Part shown: one piece after another, positions 18,299 to 27,882 of the stretch
Layout: the number at the start of each line of letters is the position of its first letter
Position numbering within the stretch: position 1 is the first letter of the stretch
NCBI RefSeq assembly: GCF_000252995.1
Contig: NC_015761.1
Span: 4,340,001-4,404,000, forward strand
Length of the DNA: 64,000 nucleotides
Origin: Salmonella bongori NCTC 12419
GTDB lineage: Bacteria > Pseudomonadota > Gammaproteobacteria > Enterobacterales > Enterobacteriaceae
Direction: 5' to 3'
Made by a program: the position numbers and the translations under genes
The notes under the pieces: generated by a model
What the model was told of the DNA's origin: nothing
Databases searched by the model: none
The model's input: only the letters and a program-made list of their open reading frames with translations

Positions 18299-19066
18299 TT
18301 AACTGAGGGCGTCATGGCGAACCTCCCGCAGCCGCCGCTGGCGGCAAAGGCTGATAAGCTGCATCAGTTGCTGGATCTGAGCGTTGTCGTAGTCCGGTGA
18401 CAGCAACAATTCGAGGGCGGGCATCGGCGTACTGGTGTCGCCTATTCAGGGCGGCCAGCACCTGGTAACAGCGCTGTGCCGCTGGATGACCGATCAGGCA
18501 CTGGACTTCGCCTTGCTGCGGTGACAGCGTTTCCGGCCACAGTCTGAACGACCAGCAGACTCGGTAGTAAGTTCCAGCAAAAGCTCCCGCAGCGATTTGC
18601 GGCAACAGAGTTGGTAGTAGCTGTCGTGCTCATCACAGACCACGATGCCAATCTGGTTGCAGCAGTGGGTATCTTTGGGGCAAGGACGATTCAACGTTTT
18701 CGCCAGTTGCTGGTGGAGCAGCAGGCGCTCAAGGCCGATTAACGGCAAATTCCACAGATGGCTGGTGGTCAGTTGCAGAGTCGGGTCGCGTCTGCATGGT
18801 GGAGAGTTCGCCATCACTTTGCGGTTGCCGGGTTTGTTGCACTGCGAAGGCGGAAAGGGCGGCTTGCTGAATCGGCAGGCAAAGCGACAAGGGGGATTGA
18901 GTGGTCTCAGAAGTACGGGCGAGGGGAAGTAGACCGAGAGTGGCAGATCGCCGTGCAGGGCATGGCGGATCAGGTCGGCGGGCAGCAATGTGATGTTGTG
19001 CTGCCGGATGACTTCTGCGGCCTCATCCAGCGTCAGCCACTCCTGGCGGATTTTGTGTGGGGGCAT
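18299..19066 (-). pseudogene. Broken hypothetical gene with several frameshifts
   Basis: The N-terminal frame starts MPPHKIRQEWLTLDEAAEVI, which looks like a small DNA-binding or excisionase-type head followed by LPLSVYF. Around 18550 the sensible reading shifts frame to LWPETLSPQQGEVQCLIGHP and AAQRCYQVLAALNRRHQYA, and near 18420 shifts again to ALELLLSPDYDNAQIQQLMQ ... LREVRHDALS before the stop at 18299-18301. Together this would be one protein of about 250 residues. The family is not recognised; it appears to be phage- or island-derived. Confidence 0.55.
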
Positions 19067-19226
19067 GGGGCGTTCCTTTTTGTGTTGTAGGTTGCGTGTA
19101 GTGCTTGTTGATGGTGAAAACCGGTGTGAGATGTTTTTGCTAAAACAACTAACCTGATCAGTTTAGTTAACGATCTTTTCAGACATAATCTGGTGATGAT
19201 TTACGCTGGAAAAACAGGACGTAACA

Positions 19227-20006
19227 TTGAATAGTTCGGAAGACGATTTGCTTGAAGTGGCGTGCTATTTGTCGAAGTACGGTAAATCTCAACCACCCGT
19301 GGGACTGGGTGTTCAGAAATGGAAAGAGGCTTTTGCCTTGTTTTATCCTCGTTTTGGAGCAGGTAAAACCGCCAGCGAGTTTCACAATAGTCTGAAAAAT
19401 AGTCGTGACCGTTTTGATTCCTGGCTTAGTGATGTGCGTGTTGGCTGGCGTGACGAGCAGGGCGCTCCTGCTGCGCTTTCTCATTCAGCGCAGCATGTGC
19501 ATCAGCGACTGAGTGTGCTTTCAGAGAGTGTGATTGAGCAGCGCGTTCTTTCGTTAATATCTTCTGATGGAGATGAACAGGCGCAACGTGACTGTCTTAT
19601 TATTCAGCAGGATAAAAGTATTGAAGATACCGTACGCGAGCAACTCATTGCGGCACGGCTGGGGCAGGGTACCTTTCGGAAAAATTGTCTCATGCTGTAT
19701 CCGGCATGCCCTGTTACGGGAACGACGTTTGCACCGTTACTCCGTGCCAGCCATGTAAAACCGTGGGCTGCCTGCGAGAATGGGAATGAACGTCTTGATC
19801 CTTATAATGGAATTATATTGGCTGCACACATTGATATCCTATTCGATCAGGGATGGATTTCGTTTGAGAACGATGGGCGTTTATTAATTAGTAATGAGCT
19901 GGATATTAGTGTTAAAGAGCAATTTTTATTGCCAGAGAAAATAAAGACGTTTTCTGTTGAATCGTATTGTTATCTGGAATGGCATCGGGAGAATTTACTG
20001 AGATAG
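19227..20006 (+). CDS. HNH endonuclease family protein
   Basis: A 259-residue protein. The C-terminal third carries the HNH signature: LRASHVKPW (His176), DPYNG (Asn194), and AAHIDILFDQGWISF (His201), preceded by CPVTG. The N-terminal 110 residues are helical and unassigned. This architecture is found in restriction-type and phage-defence HNH proteins in genomic islands. The start is a TTG with AGGA eight bases upstream; no better ATG exists in the frame. It is 317 bp upstream of the helicase-PLD gene in the same direction. Confidence 0.8.
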   Translation: MNSSEDDLLEVACYLSKYGKSQPPVGLGVQKWKEAFALFYPRFGAGKTASEFHNSLKNSRDRFDSWLSDVRVGWRDEQGAPAALSHSAQHVHQRLSVLSESVIEQRVLSLISSDGDEQAQRDCLIIQQDKSIEDTVREQLIAARLGQGTFRKNCLMLYPACPVTGTTFAPLLRASHVKPWAACENGNERLDPYNGIILAAHIDILFDQGWISFENDGRLLISNELDISVKEQFLLPEKIKTFSVESYCYLEWHRENLLR

Positions 20007-20323
20007 TTAAGCTATAAACTATCTTCGATAGAGCTATTTTCTGATCTTACAAGTTCCAATATTACATTGAGCGCTGTCCAATGGTGGCTCATGGGCTTCT
20101 GGAGCGTGCTACGCAACCGGTAATCCTCTGCTGGTTCAGTTAGAAAGCTTTTATGTGCCATGCAGCATGATATGGTCGTTTTCTGAACTCCGTATAACCG
20201 GAGTATTTGTATCGAAGCGTGAACAAAACATTGCAGCCAGCCTTGCAACGTGGACAATAGTTATCCATACGGTGATTTTATATTCGATAAATCAATGGAT
20301 TTCATTGAGCCATAGGACTGGTA
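20007..20323. other. Gap without a convincing gene
   Basis: This 317-bp stretch between the HNH and helicase genes holds no frame with coding character. The last 60 bases are AT-rich and probably carry the helicase promoter. Confidence 0.5.
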
Positions 20324-23300
20324 ATGGATGAAAATGCTTTAGGGTTTGCCTCATACTGGCGCAACTCGCTGGCAGATGCTGAGTCAGGAAAGGGCAGTTT
20401 TGAACGCAAAGACGCCAAAAATTTCGCTCACTGGCATGGGATAGCGGCGGGACGTCTTGACGAAGCGATCGTCGATAAATTTTTTGAAGGAGAAAAAGAC
20501 GACGTCGAAACAGTCGATGTCATCTTGCGGCCAAAGGTTTATTTCCGGTTACTGCAGCATGGAAAGGACCGTTCCGCTGGTGCGCCTGATATTGTTACCC
20601 CGATAGTGACGCCAGCCCTGTTGAGCCGTGAAGGTTTTTTATATCCGACGCCAGCGACCTCCATTCCCAGAGACCTGCTTGAACCTTTGCCAAAAGGGGC
20701 ATTTTCGATTGGTGAGATTGAGCAGTATGACAAATACAAAACGACACATACCTCATTCTCTATCAACTTTGATGACAGCGTTGATAAGACCGCCGAAACA
20801 GATGAAGAACGAGAAGCACGATATGCCGCCTTACAGCAGGAGTGGCGTCAATATCTGGATGATTCAGAGAGGCTACTGAAGAATGTTGTCGGCGACTGGA
20901 TTAAAAATCCCGAGCAATATGAACTCGCTGAGCATGGTTATATTGTTAAAACGGCGCAATCTGGCGGCGCCAGTTTCCATATTCTTTCGCTTTATGACCA
21001 CCTGCTTGTTTGCAAAAAGGATGTGCCGCTTTTCAATCGTTTTGCCTCTCGGGAGGTTCATGCGGCAGAGTCTTTGCTTACTCCCGAAGCAAAATTCAGC
21101 GACAGGCTTGGACACTCCGGGGATAAGTTCCCGCTGGCACAGGCTCAGCGCGATGCCTTAAGCCATTTTCTTGATGCGAGGCATGGCGATATCCTTGCCG
21201 TTAACGGCCCTCCCGGAACCGGGAAAACCACGCTGGTGCTTTCTATCATCGCCACGCAGTGGGCCAGAGCGGCTCTCGAAAAAGCAGAACCTCCGGTTAT
21301 TATCGCGACTTCAACGAATAACCAGGCTGTAACGAACATTATCGAGGCGTTCGGGAAAGATTTTTCCCAAGGCACTGGTGCAATGGCCGGACGATGGTTG
21401 CCTGAGCTGAAAAGCTTCGGCGCTTATTTCCCCTCAAGCACTCGTAAAGCCGAGGCAGCCAAAAAATACCAAACTGAAGATTTCTTCAACCAGGTTGAGT
21501 CAAAAGAGTATGTAGAGAATGCACTGCTGTTTTATCTGGAGAAAGCTAAGGCAGCCTTCCCTGAAAAAGATTGTTCAACCCCTGAAAAGGTCATTGAACT
21601 CCTGCATGGTCAGTTGGCAGCAAAATACGAACAACTGGTAAGACTAAACGCAGCATGGCAAACGTTAAGCCAGGTTCGGGCTGCACGTGAGCTTATTGCT
21701 AACGACATTGAGCAATATCTCGATAATTTAAATAAATTACTCTCCGGGCAAGAACAAAAAGTCACTCAACTAAAGAGTGCTAAAGCGGAATGGAAAAAAT
21801 ATCGCGCCGGTGAATCACTGATCTATTCATTATTTTCCTGGCTCCCGGCGGTTCGCAGTAAACGGCAGTACCAAATACAGCTGTTCCTCGAAGATAAATT
21901 AGGTGCGCTGATTGCGGGAAATCAGTGGTTTGATCCTGAAACCATCGAACGTAATATAGATGGACTGCTCAACTCCGCTGAGCGCGAGCAAACAACCTAC
22001 CGACAGCAGATTGACTCCGCGCATGAAATCGTTCTTAAAGAACAGCAGGCGGCTCAGGAATGGCAGAGGCTGGCACTTGATTTAGGACATGAGAGCGACG
22101 AGGAACTGAGCTTCTCACAGGCAGATGAACTGGCTGATACGCAGATTCGCTTCCCTGCATTCTTACTGACGACCCACTACTGGGAAGGTCGTTGGCTAAT
22201 GGATATGGCGAAGATCGATGATCTGCAAAAAGAGAAGGGCAAGAAAGGAGCTAAAGGGGTAACCGTCCGCTGGCAACGCCGAATGAAACTCACACCATGT
22301 GTGGTCATGACCTGCTATATGCTGCCCGGCAATATGCAGATAAGTGAACACAAAGGGCAGCGTAAATTCGAGAAAAGCTATTTATATGACTTCGCTGATT
22401 TACTCATTGTCGATGAAGCCGGGCAGGTGCTTCCTGAAGTGGCTGCTGCCTCGTTTGCCTTAGCTAAAAAGGCATTAGTGATTGGTGATACGGAACAGAT
22501 CCCGCCAATATGGAGTATTGCTCCTGCTATTGATATAGGTAACATGCTGGCGGAAAAAATTCTGTCAGGCAGTACGCAAGAAGAGATTACTGAGAAATAT
22601 GCGGCAATCGCAGAGCTTGGTAAAAGCGCCGCATCTGGTAGCGTCATGAAAATAGCGCAGTGTGCTTCACGCTATCAATATGATCCCGAATTGGCTCGTG
22701 GTATGTACTTATATGAGCACCGCCGGTGCTTCGATAATATTATTGGATACTGCAATACGCTCTGCTATCACGGTAAGTTGTTGCCTAAAAGAGGGTGTGA
22801 AGAGAACAATTTAATGCCCGCAATGGGTTATCTCCATATTGATGGTAAAGGAGAGCTGGCAAGTAGCGGTAGTCGATATAATTTGCTGGAGGCTGAAACG
22901 ATAGCGGCCTGGCTGACAGATAACCAGCAAGATATTGAAACGCATTACGGCAAATCGCTTCATGAGGTTGTCGGTATCGTGACGCCTTTTAGCGCGCAGG
23001 TATCGACCATCAAACAGGCGCTGGGTAAACAAGGTATCAGCACTGGCGCGAATGAAACGTCGCTCACGGTGGGCACCGTGCATTCTCTTCAGGGGGCGGA
23101 AAGAGCGATTGTTTTATTCTCGCCAGTCTATTCAAAGCATGAGGACGGTGGGTTTATTGATAGTGATAACAGCATGCTGAACGTTGCTGTCTCCCGTGCG
23201 AAGGACAGTTTCCTGGTCTTCGGCGATATGGACCTGTTTGAGATCCAGCCAGCCTCATCTCCGCGGGGATTACTGGCAAAATATCTCTTTGAGTCAGAGA

Positions 23301-23839
23301 AGAATGCGCTCACTTTTGATTATAAAGAGCGTAAGGATTTAAAAACTTCCGAGACCAAAATCTACACACTCCATGGTGTGGAGCAGCATGATAATTTCCT
23401 GAATCAGACATTTGAAAATACCGGTAAACACATCACGATAGTTTCTCCATGGCTGACCTGGCAAAAACTGGAGCAAACCGGTTTTCTTGATTCTATGATT
23501 GCGGCGTGTTCACGTGGTATTAACGTCACGATTGTCACTGACAGAAGCTACAACACTGAACATAATGATTTTGAGAAGCGAAAAGAGAAGCAGCAGAATC
23601 TCAAAGCGGCGCTGGATAAACTGAACGCCCTTGGTATTGCGACAAAACTGGTCAATCGTGTTCATAGCAAAATTGTTATTGGGGATGATGGTTTGCTGTG
23701 CGTGGGATCGTTCAACTGGTTTAGTGCGACGCGTGAAGCGCGATATGAACGATACGATACATCGATGGTTTATTGCGGTGATAACCTGAAGGGGGAGATT
23801 GAGGCAATTTATAATAGCCTTGAAAGGCGTCAGGTTTAG
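20324..23839 (+). CDS. SF1 helicase fused to phospholipase D-type nuclease, Mokosh type II-like
   Basis: An 1171-residue protein. Walker A is GPPGTGKT at 295-302; a long charged insertion (about 380-640) with coiled-coil character follows; then LLIVDEAGQVLPE (Walker B/DEAG), VGTVHSLQGAE and NVAVSRAKDSFLVFGD, the motifs of COG1112-type superfamily 1 helicases. The last 170 residues are a PLD-like domain with one HKD-type motif, VHSKIVIGDDGLLCVGSFNW (His1114, Lys1116). Known Mokosh type II defence consists of one protein with exactly this order of domains. The defence role is inference from architecture and island context. Confidence 0.8.
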   Translation: MDENALGFASYWRNSLADAESGKGSFERKDAKNFAHWHGIAAGRLDEAIVDKFFEGEKDDVETVDVILRPKVYFRLLQHGKDRSAGAPDIVTPIVTPALLSREGFLYPTPATSIPRDLLEPLPKGAFSIGEIEQYDKYKTTHTSFSINFDDSVDKTAETDEEREARYAALQQEWRQYLDDSERLLKNVVGDWIKNPEQYELAEHGYIVKTAQSGGASFHILSLYDHLLVCKKDVPLFNRFASREVHAAESLLTPEAKFSDRLGHSGDKFPLAQAQRDALSHFLDARHGDILAVNGPPGTGKTTLVLSIIATQWARAALEKAEPPVIIATSTNNQAVTNIIEAFGKDFSQGTGAMAGRWLPELKSFGAYFPSSTRKAEAAKKYQTEDFFNQVESKEYVENALLFYLEKAKAAFPEKDCSTPEKVIELLHGQLAAKYEQLVRLNAAWQTLSQVRAARELIANDIEQYLDNLNKLLSGQEQKVTQLKSAKAEWKKYRAGESLIYSLFSWLPAVRSKRQYQIQLFLEDKLGALIAGNQWFDPETIERNIDGLLNSAEREQTTYRQQIDSAHEIVLKEQQAAQEWQRLALDLGHESDEELSFSQADELADTQIRFPAFLLTTHYWEGRWLMDMAKIDDLQKEKGKKGAKGVTVRWQRRMKLTPCVVMTCYMLPGNMQISEHKGQRKFEKSYLYDFADLLIVDEAGQVLPEVAAASFALAKKALVIGDTEQIPPIWSIAPAIDIGNMLAEKILSGSTQEEITEKYAAIAELGKSAASGSVMKIAQCASRYQYDPELARGMYLYEHRRCFDNIIGYCNTLCYHGKLLPKRGCEENNLMPAMGYLHIDGKGELASSGSRYNLLEAETIAAWLTDNQQDIETHYGKSLHEVVGIVTPFSAQVSTIKQALGKQGISTGANETSLTVGTVHSLQGAERAIVLFSPVYSKHEDGGFIDSDNSMLNVAVSRAKDSFLVFGDMDLFEIQPASSPRGLLAKYLFESEKNALTFDYKERKDLKTSETKIYTLHGVEQHDNFLNQTFENTGKHITIVSPWLTWQKLEQTGFLDSMIAACSRGINVTIVTDRSYNTEHNDFEKRKEKQQNLKAALDKLNALGIATKLVNRVHSKIVIGDDGLLCVGSFNWFSATREARYERYDTSMVYCGDNLKGEIEAIYNSLERRQV

Positions 23840-23852
23840 GGTAGGAATTTGA

Positions 23853-24362
23853 TTGGCCATCTTATCGACTGTTTTCCAGCGTAAGATGGCTGAATGGAAT
23901 GACCATACCGATGTCGCGACTGGTGAAGTATGTCGTGGTTTTATGGATGTAGTATGTGGGCTGGTACAGCGTCTTCCCGAACCCTCAACCATTGAAAAAC
24001 AGGCTGACAAGAACGCCTTGCAAACCTTGGATATGAGCGATCCGGAGGCTGGGGAAGCGTTTAAAGCCGAACACTATTTAGATATGAAAAATTGGTTGAG
24101 TTGCAAACTATACGGCAGCCCACCGATCGTAAGGTTCAGGATTACCGCTTTACCTACAACGACATCTGTGACTGGCAACGTCGTCAAAAACAGTGAAGAG
24201 GCTGCTAAATGTTATATATTCACTTCACTCAAAAGAGAGTTTGACCGTGACAATGGTACAACGCTAAAGGATTTTTTACCCAGCATGAGTCCAATAAATT
24301 CCAAGTATTTGGCAAAAAAACAAAGTGTTTTCAAAAAAAAGCATCATTTGTTGGAAGGTTGA
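23853..24362 (+). CDS. Hypothetical protein, possibly decaying
   Basis: A 169-residue frame with a TTG start 13 bp after the helicase gene. The first 85 residues (MAEWNDHTDVATGEVC, MSDPEAGEAFKAEHYLDMKN) look coding. From about 24110 another frame reads more naturally (QPTDRKVQDYRFTYNDICDW) until a stop, and the original frame looks coding again at the end. This suggests frameshift decay. No family is recognised. Confidence 0.35.
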   Translation: MAILSTVFQRKMAEWNDHTDVATGEVCRGFMDVVCGLVQRLPEPSTIEKQADKNALQTLDMSDPEAGEAFKAEHYLDMKNWLSCKLYGSPPIVRFRITALPTTTSVTGNVVKNSEEAAKCYIFTSLKREFDRDNGTTLKDFLPSMSPINSKYLAKKQSVFKKKHHLLEG

Positions 24363-24383
24363 AAGGTGTAGGCGAAAAAAATT

Positions 24384-24410
24384 GAACTATGATGTCGTTA
24401 ATCATAGTTC
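24384..24410. terminator. Candidate terminator downstream of the AT-rich gene
   Basis: GAACTATGAT and ATCATAGTTC make a perfect 10-bp stem with a 7-base loop. On the minus strand it is followed by a run of T residues, so it could end transcription from the 24626-26035 gene. Confidence 0.5.
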
Positions 24411-24625
24411 GGAAAGGTAAGCCCCATGAAGGACTTATCTTTCCAAATTGATGGTCACTGACTTAATAGATTGCTCTGAACGTTTTATAGTATAAAAATC
24501 ACAGAGCGGGACAGTAATTTTTTAATGATTTTCTTATGAATGTGCTTTTTCTCGTTGAAGTAGGTGCCCTGTGAAGTTACAGAACTCCAGATTTGATTTG
24601 TATCCAAAACTCTTTTCCTGCATGA

Positions 24626-26035
24626 TCAATTAAGTTCTTTAAATTTTCTTCTGAGTATTTCGAAATGTTGCTCTCCTATTCTTAGGTATTCACCTAGCAT
24701 ATCATTAATGATATTTTCATTCATAATGAAAATGTATTTATTTTTATCTTTGGCAATGTTTTTTAAATCTTGATGAAGAATATTATTGTCTGCTACGCAG
24801 CAGGCGATTAAACAAACTGAAGTTTCAATGTTATCCATATCATGAATTATTTTTTTCAAATATTCTGCATTGAGATTATCACTGGACATAATAACGTTTA
24901 TTAAAATTTTCTCTGCTTTAATCCCAAAGATTGAGAAATCAAAAAAGAATCCTCCACGCGACTCATTCAGTAGAGTAAAACTATAATTTTCAGTATGACT
25001 AATAGAAGTGGTTGGATAGAAAAGAGAGGGGTAGAAAATAGTCAAAAGTAACTTCTTAATGCTATCTTCATACAGCTCTTTGTTACTATTCTTGATAGAG
25101 GATTTTAATTTGTTTATGTCATCTGGCAGGTTGTTCTTTATAGCGTTTACTGAGTCGTCAAAACTATTGTGAGGTAGTGGGGATGGTGGTGATAGTAAAA
25201 GTTCTTCCTTATACTGTTTTATCGAATTTGGATATTTAACTATTTGTCCTTCAATGAAATCTTTTGATTGCCCAAATTCTTCTATAATTTTTTTAGCTGT
25301 CACGGTTGGTTTTCCTTTTAAAAGGGAAACTAGTGCCGAACCAGATGCGAGATGCTCATTTCTTATCTCCGGTATGATATATTTTCTATAAAATGAGGTG
25401 TGAGAGTAAGCAATTTTTTCGCGTGCCATTATTTTAGGTATTAGTATTATCTCCTCACCATTATGAATAGGAAGTTTGACCGTTTTTTTTACCCACCTTC
25501 CACTAATAGGATCCCATAACCTAATTCCAGAGACTTCTGACATACTTACGCCATAGAAATCACATATCGTCTGAGTGTATTCTATGAATGGTAGTTTTAG
25601 TATATTACAAACAGAATCTGATATCCTATCTGATGCAATACCATCTATTGTTAATGCAGTGTCTTCAAGATCAGTTAATAAACCTGATTGTGCTGCTTTA
25701 CTATTTATCAATGAGTCTAAAATAAGTTGAGCAGTTTTTTCTCCCAATGCTTTTCCTGAGGATTTTTTTGCTGAATAGCCCAAATGAAATGCATTTGACT
25801 CTCTTAATGATGAAAGCAAGATGCCTGCACGTTTAAGATCGCCATTCTTGATACTTGCCATGATATCTGAAAAGTAATTTTTAATTAACTTCTCCAGATT
25901 ATTTCCCCATGTGGTTTTTAGTGCTTTTATAGCGGTTGGATCTATAAAAAATTGTAAATCAGTATCTAGTGGGATATTAATAAAATCTAAACTTGCTTGT
26001 TGGTGTTCATTGAGAAACACATCTGCAAACTTCAT
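24626..26035 (-). CDS. AT-rich protein of unknown function, island cargo
   Basis: The start MKFADVFLNEHQQASLDFIN at 26035 has a clear GGAG site and gives 469 residues; an upstream extension to 26296 has no such site and looks non-coding. Base composition is far more AT-rich than the neighbours, a sign of transfer. The middle (about 150-350) is helical with many Lys and Ser residues. The C-terminal third, with ENYSFTLLNESRGGFFFDFS and then KILINVIMSS, hints at a restriction-endonuclease-like fold, but the catalytic acidic/lysine set is not evident. No family can be named. Confidence 0.7.
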   Translation of the reverse strand: MKFADVFLNEHQQASLDFINIPLDTDLQFFIDPTAIKALKTTWGNNLEKLIKNYFSDIMASIKNGDLKRAGILLSSLRESNAFHLGYSAKKSSGKALGEKTAQLILDSLINSKAAQSGLLTDLEDTALTIDGIASDRISDSVCNILKLPFIEYTQTICDFYGVSMSEVSGIRLWDPISGRWVKKTVKLPIHNGEEIILIPKIMAREKIAYSHTSFYRKYIIPEIRNEHLASGSALVSLLKGKPTVTAKKIIEEFGQSKDFIEGQIVKYPNSIKQYKEELLLSPPSPLPHNSFDDSVNAIKNNLPDDINKLKSSIKNSNKELYEDSIKKLLLTIFYPSLFYPTTSISHTENYSFTLLNESRGGFFFDFSIFGIKAEKILINVIMSSDNLNAEYLKKIIHDMDNIETSVCLIACCVADNNILHQDLKNIAKDKNKYIFIMNENIINDMLGEYLRIGEQHFEILRRKFKELN

Positions 26036-26475
26036 ATGGCACTCCTTTAACTCAAAAATATAGTACCCCATTTGTATTACATAAGAACAAAGTTCACAAG
26101 CGGAAGATCTTAAATTTGTAGAACCAGAACGGAAAATTATTTGATAAATATCAAATAATGAAGAGATAAATTTTGTTGTTTTTATGAGCAGTAATGGAGA
26201 AACTATAGATGATAGTGGTTTCGTTAAAAGATAAATTATCTGGTAAATATATGAACAGTCGAATGGTCTAGCCCATATGATATGAAAATTTAACATCTGG
26301 CATAGTAAACATCACAATAGGTGTTGTTTTATATATTTGATGGTGAAGAGTTACATAGACATCTTTTATTAAGATGCACACTCTCTCGCAAGTAACACTC
26401 TGAAGCTGCAAGACCTTTGATTTAGTCAGGATGATTTTTTTAAGGTCAACTAATAATTAATTCGACATTGAGTAA
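26036..26475. other. AT-rich leader region without a clear gene
   Basis: It precedes the minus-strand AT-rich gene and probably holds its promoter. Open frames here are AT-driven and lack ribosome sites. Confidence 0.45.
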
Positions 26476-26709
26476 CTATTTAATGTTCTCAGAAAGAGTG
26501 GTAATGACTTCTATCATGTATCTTACACTATCACTAATCGTTGTAACATTATGTCGTTGTGCCAGCCCATAGATATAGCTTGCAGCACTGGTGTGAGTCT
26601 TTTGGGACATGAAGCATCCACTTTTGGTTAAAAGTACAAGATGATGGCTTTCCATTGACAGGTTAGCTCTTCGATTTTTGATGATAAAATTGTCGATATC
26701 TACAGGCAA
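26476..26709 (-). CDS. Possible small protein or gene remnant
   Basis: A 77-residue frame; the part from MSQKTHTSAASYIYGLAQRH to LSENIK has coding-like composition. No ribosome site decides the start and no family is recognised. It lies 140 bp inside the candidate right attachment site, where remnants are common. Confidence 0.25.
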   Translation of the reverse strand: MPVDIDNFIIKNRRANLSMESHHLVLLTKSGCFMSQKTHTSAASYIYGLAQRHNVTTISDSVRYMIEVITTLSENIK

Positions 26710-26849
26710 TGGAGAGATGCTCTTTTAGAAAATAAACACACTACTTTGTGATCTTCCACGCAGTATTCAATTTTTTATCCCATTCTGGGGGCAATTCCCC
26801 AAAACAAAGCCTCACAACCCATTAATTTTCAATGAATTAAACGAAAAGG

Positions 26850-26864
26850 CGAGTCCGGCCTTCG
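26850..26864 (+). repeat. Candidate attR: direct repeat of leuX 3' end
   Basis: CGAGTCCGGCCTTCG matches leuX positions 15095-15109 (T-loop to acceptor stem) exactly over 15 bases, in the same orientation. A chance 15-mer match in this span is very unlikely. It delimits an 11.7-kb segment that begins with the integrase stub. The rest of 26710-27122 shows no gene. Confidence 0.75.
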
Positions 26865-27122
26865 ATAAATACTTCAAATCAATAGTTTTTACATCCAGTA
26901 TCGGCTATGGTACAGGGCGTTAAGGCTCCTTAGCGTTAATGAAAAATATATTCCCCACATGTAGCGCAACGCCATGTTACTGGAGACCTATAATTTACTT
27001 ATGCTTAAACAGTTACAGGATCGATTTGTTTACGGATTAGAATGACCTCAGTAAACAACATAAATTTAATGAATATGTCTGAAGGGCGCTATCGCCTTTT
27101 TAGCTATAGCGCCTGATTCATG

Positions 27123-27869
27123 CTATCGCGCGATTAAAGCAAATACGCCCCAGCCAAGGTATTCCCGCGTCCATGTAACGTGCCGTTTGGGCGCTGCCGT
27201 CAGTTCTGCACGCACCTCTTGCGCGGCGTCGTCGTCAGGGTTGTTATCCAGCCAGCGACGCATAGTCATCCACTTTGCTGATTCATACCTGTCCCAGCCC
27301 TCCTTGTCCGCCAGTACCATTTCTACCACGTCATAACCAAGTTGGTCGAAAGAGGCGACAAGGTCGGGCAGGGTGAGAAAATCGGTAGCGGATGAAACGC
27401 CGCAGGCCTGGGCGATTTCTTCAGTTACCATAACCTGGCGCCAGTACGGTTCACCGATGAGAATGATCCCGCCAGGCCTGAGGCTTTTCGCCAATAACGC
27501 CACCGTTCCGACGACGCCCCCTGCAATCCATGTAGCGCCTACGCAGGCCGCCACATCGCATTTTGCTTCATCGGTGTAATCGGTCGCATCGTCATGAATA
27601 AAATGCACGCGTTCGCTAACGCCGAGTTCTTCCGCGCGTCGTTTTGCCTGCGTAGTGAAGAGCGGGCTCATATCGATGCCAGTACCAGTAATACCGTAAT
27701 CGCGAGCCCAGGTGCAGAGCATTTCGCCTGAACCGCTGCCGAGATCGAGAATCCGCGTCCCTGGCTTCATGCGTAACACCTGGCCCAGCGTAGCGTACTT
27801 TTCTGGTGTAAATGGGTTATGAATACGGTGTTCGCTTTCACTAATGGAAAAAATACGTGGGATATCCAT
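27123..27869 (-). CDS. yjhP: SAM-dependent methyltransferase YjhP
   Basis: A 248-residue class I methyltransferase. The SAM-binding motif I is ILDLGSGSGEML, followed by TGTGIDMSPLF (motif with the acidic ribose-binding residue) and RVHFIHDDATDY. The start MDIPRIFSISESEHRIHNPF and the end EYLGWGVFALIAR match E. coli YjhP, which lies in the topAI-yjhQ-yjhP operon. Its substrate is unknown. It is 13 bp after a second methyltransferase gene. Confidence 0.85.
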   Translation of the reverse strand: MDIPRIFSISESEHRIHNPFTPEKYATLGQVLRMKPGTRILDLGSGSGEMLCTWARDYGITGTGIDMSPLFTTQAKRRAEELGVSERVHFIHDDATDYTDEAKCDVAACVGATWIAGGVVGTVALLAKSLRPGGIILIGEPYWRQVMVTEEIAQACGVSSATDFLTLPDLVASFDQLGYDVVEMVLADKEGWDRYESAKWMTMRRWLDNNPDDDAAQEVRAELTAAPKRHVTWTREYLGWGVFALIAR

Positions 27870-27882
27870 TGGTTATTCCTTT

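Noticed and set aside
20012..20257. 81-residue minus-strand frame between the HNH and helicase genes
   Set aside because: No ribosome site, no family and poor coding composition.
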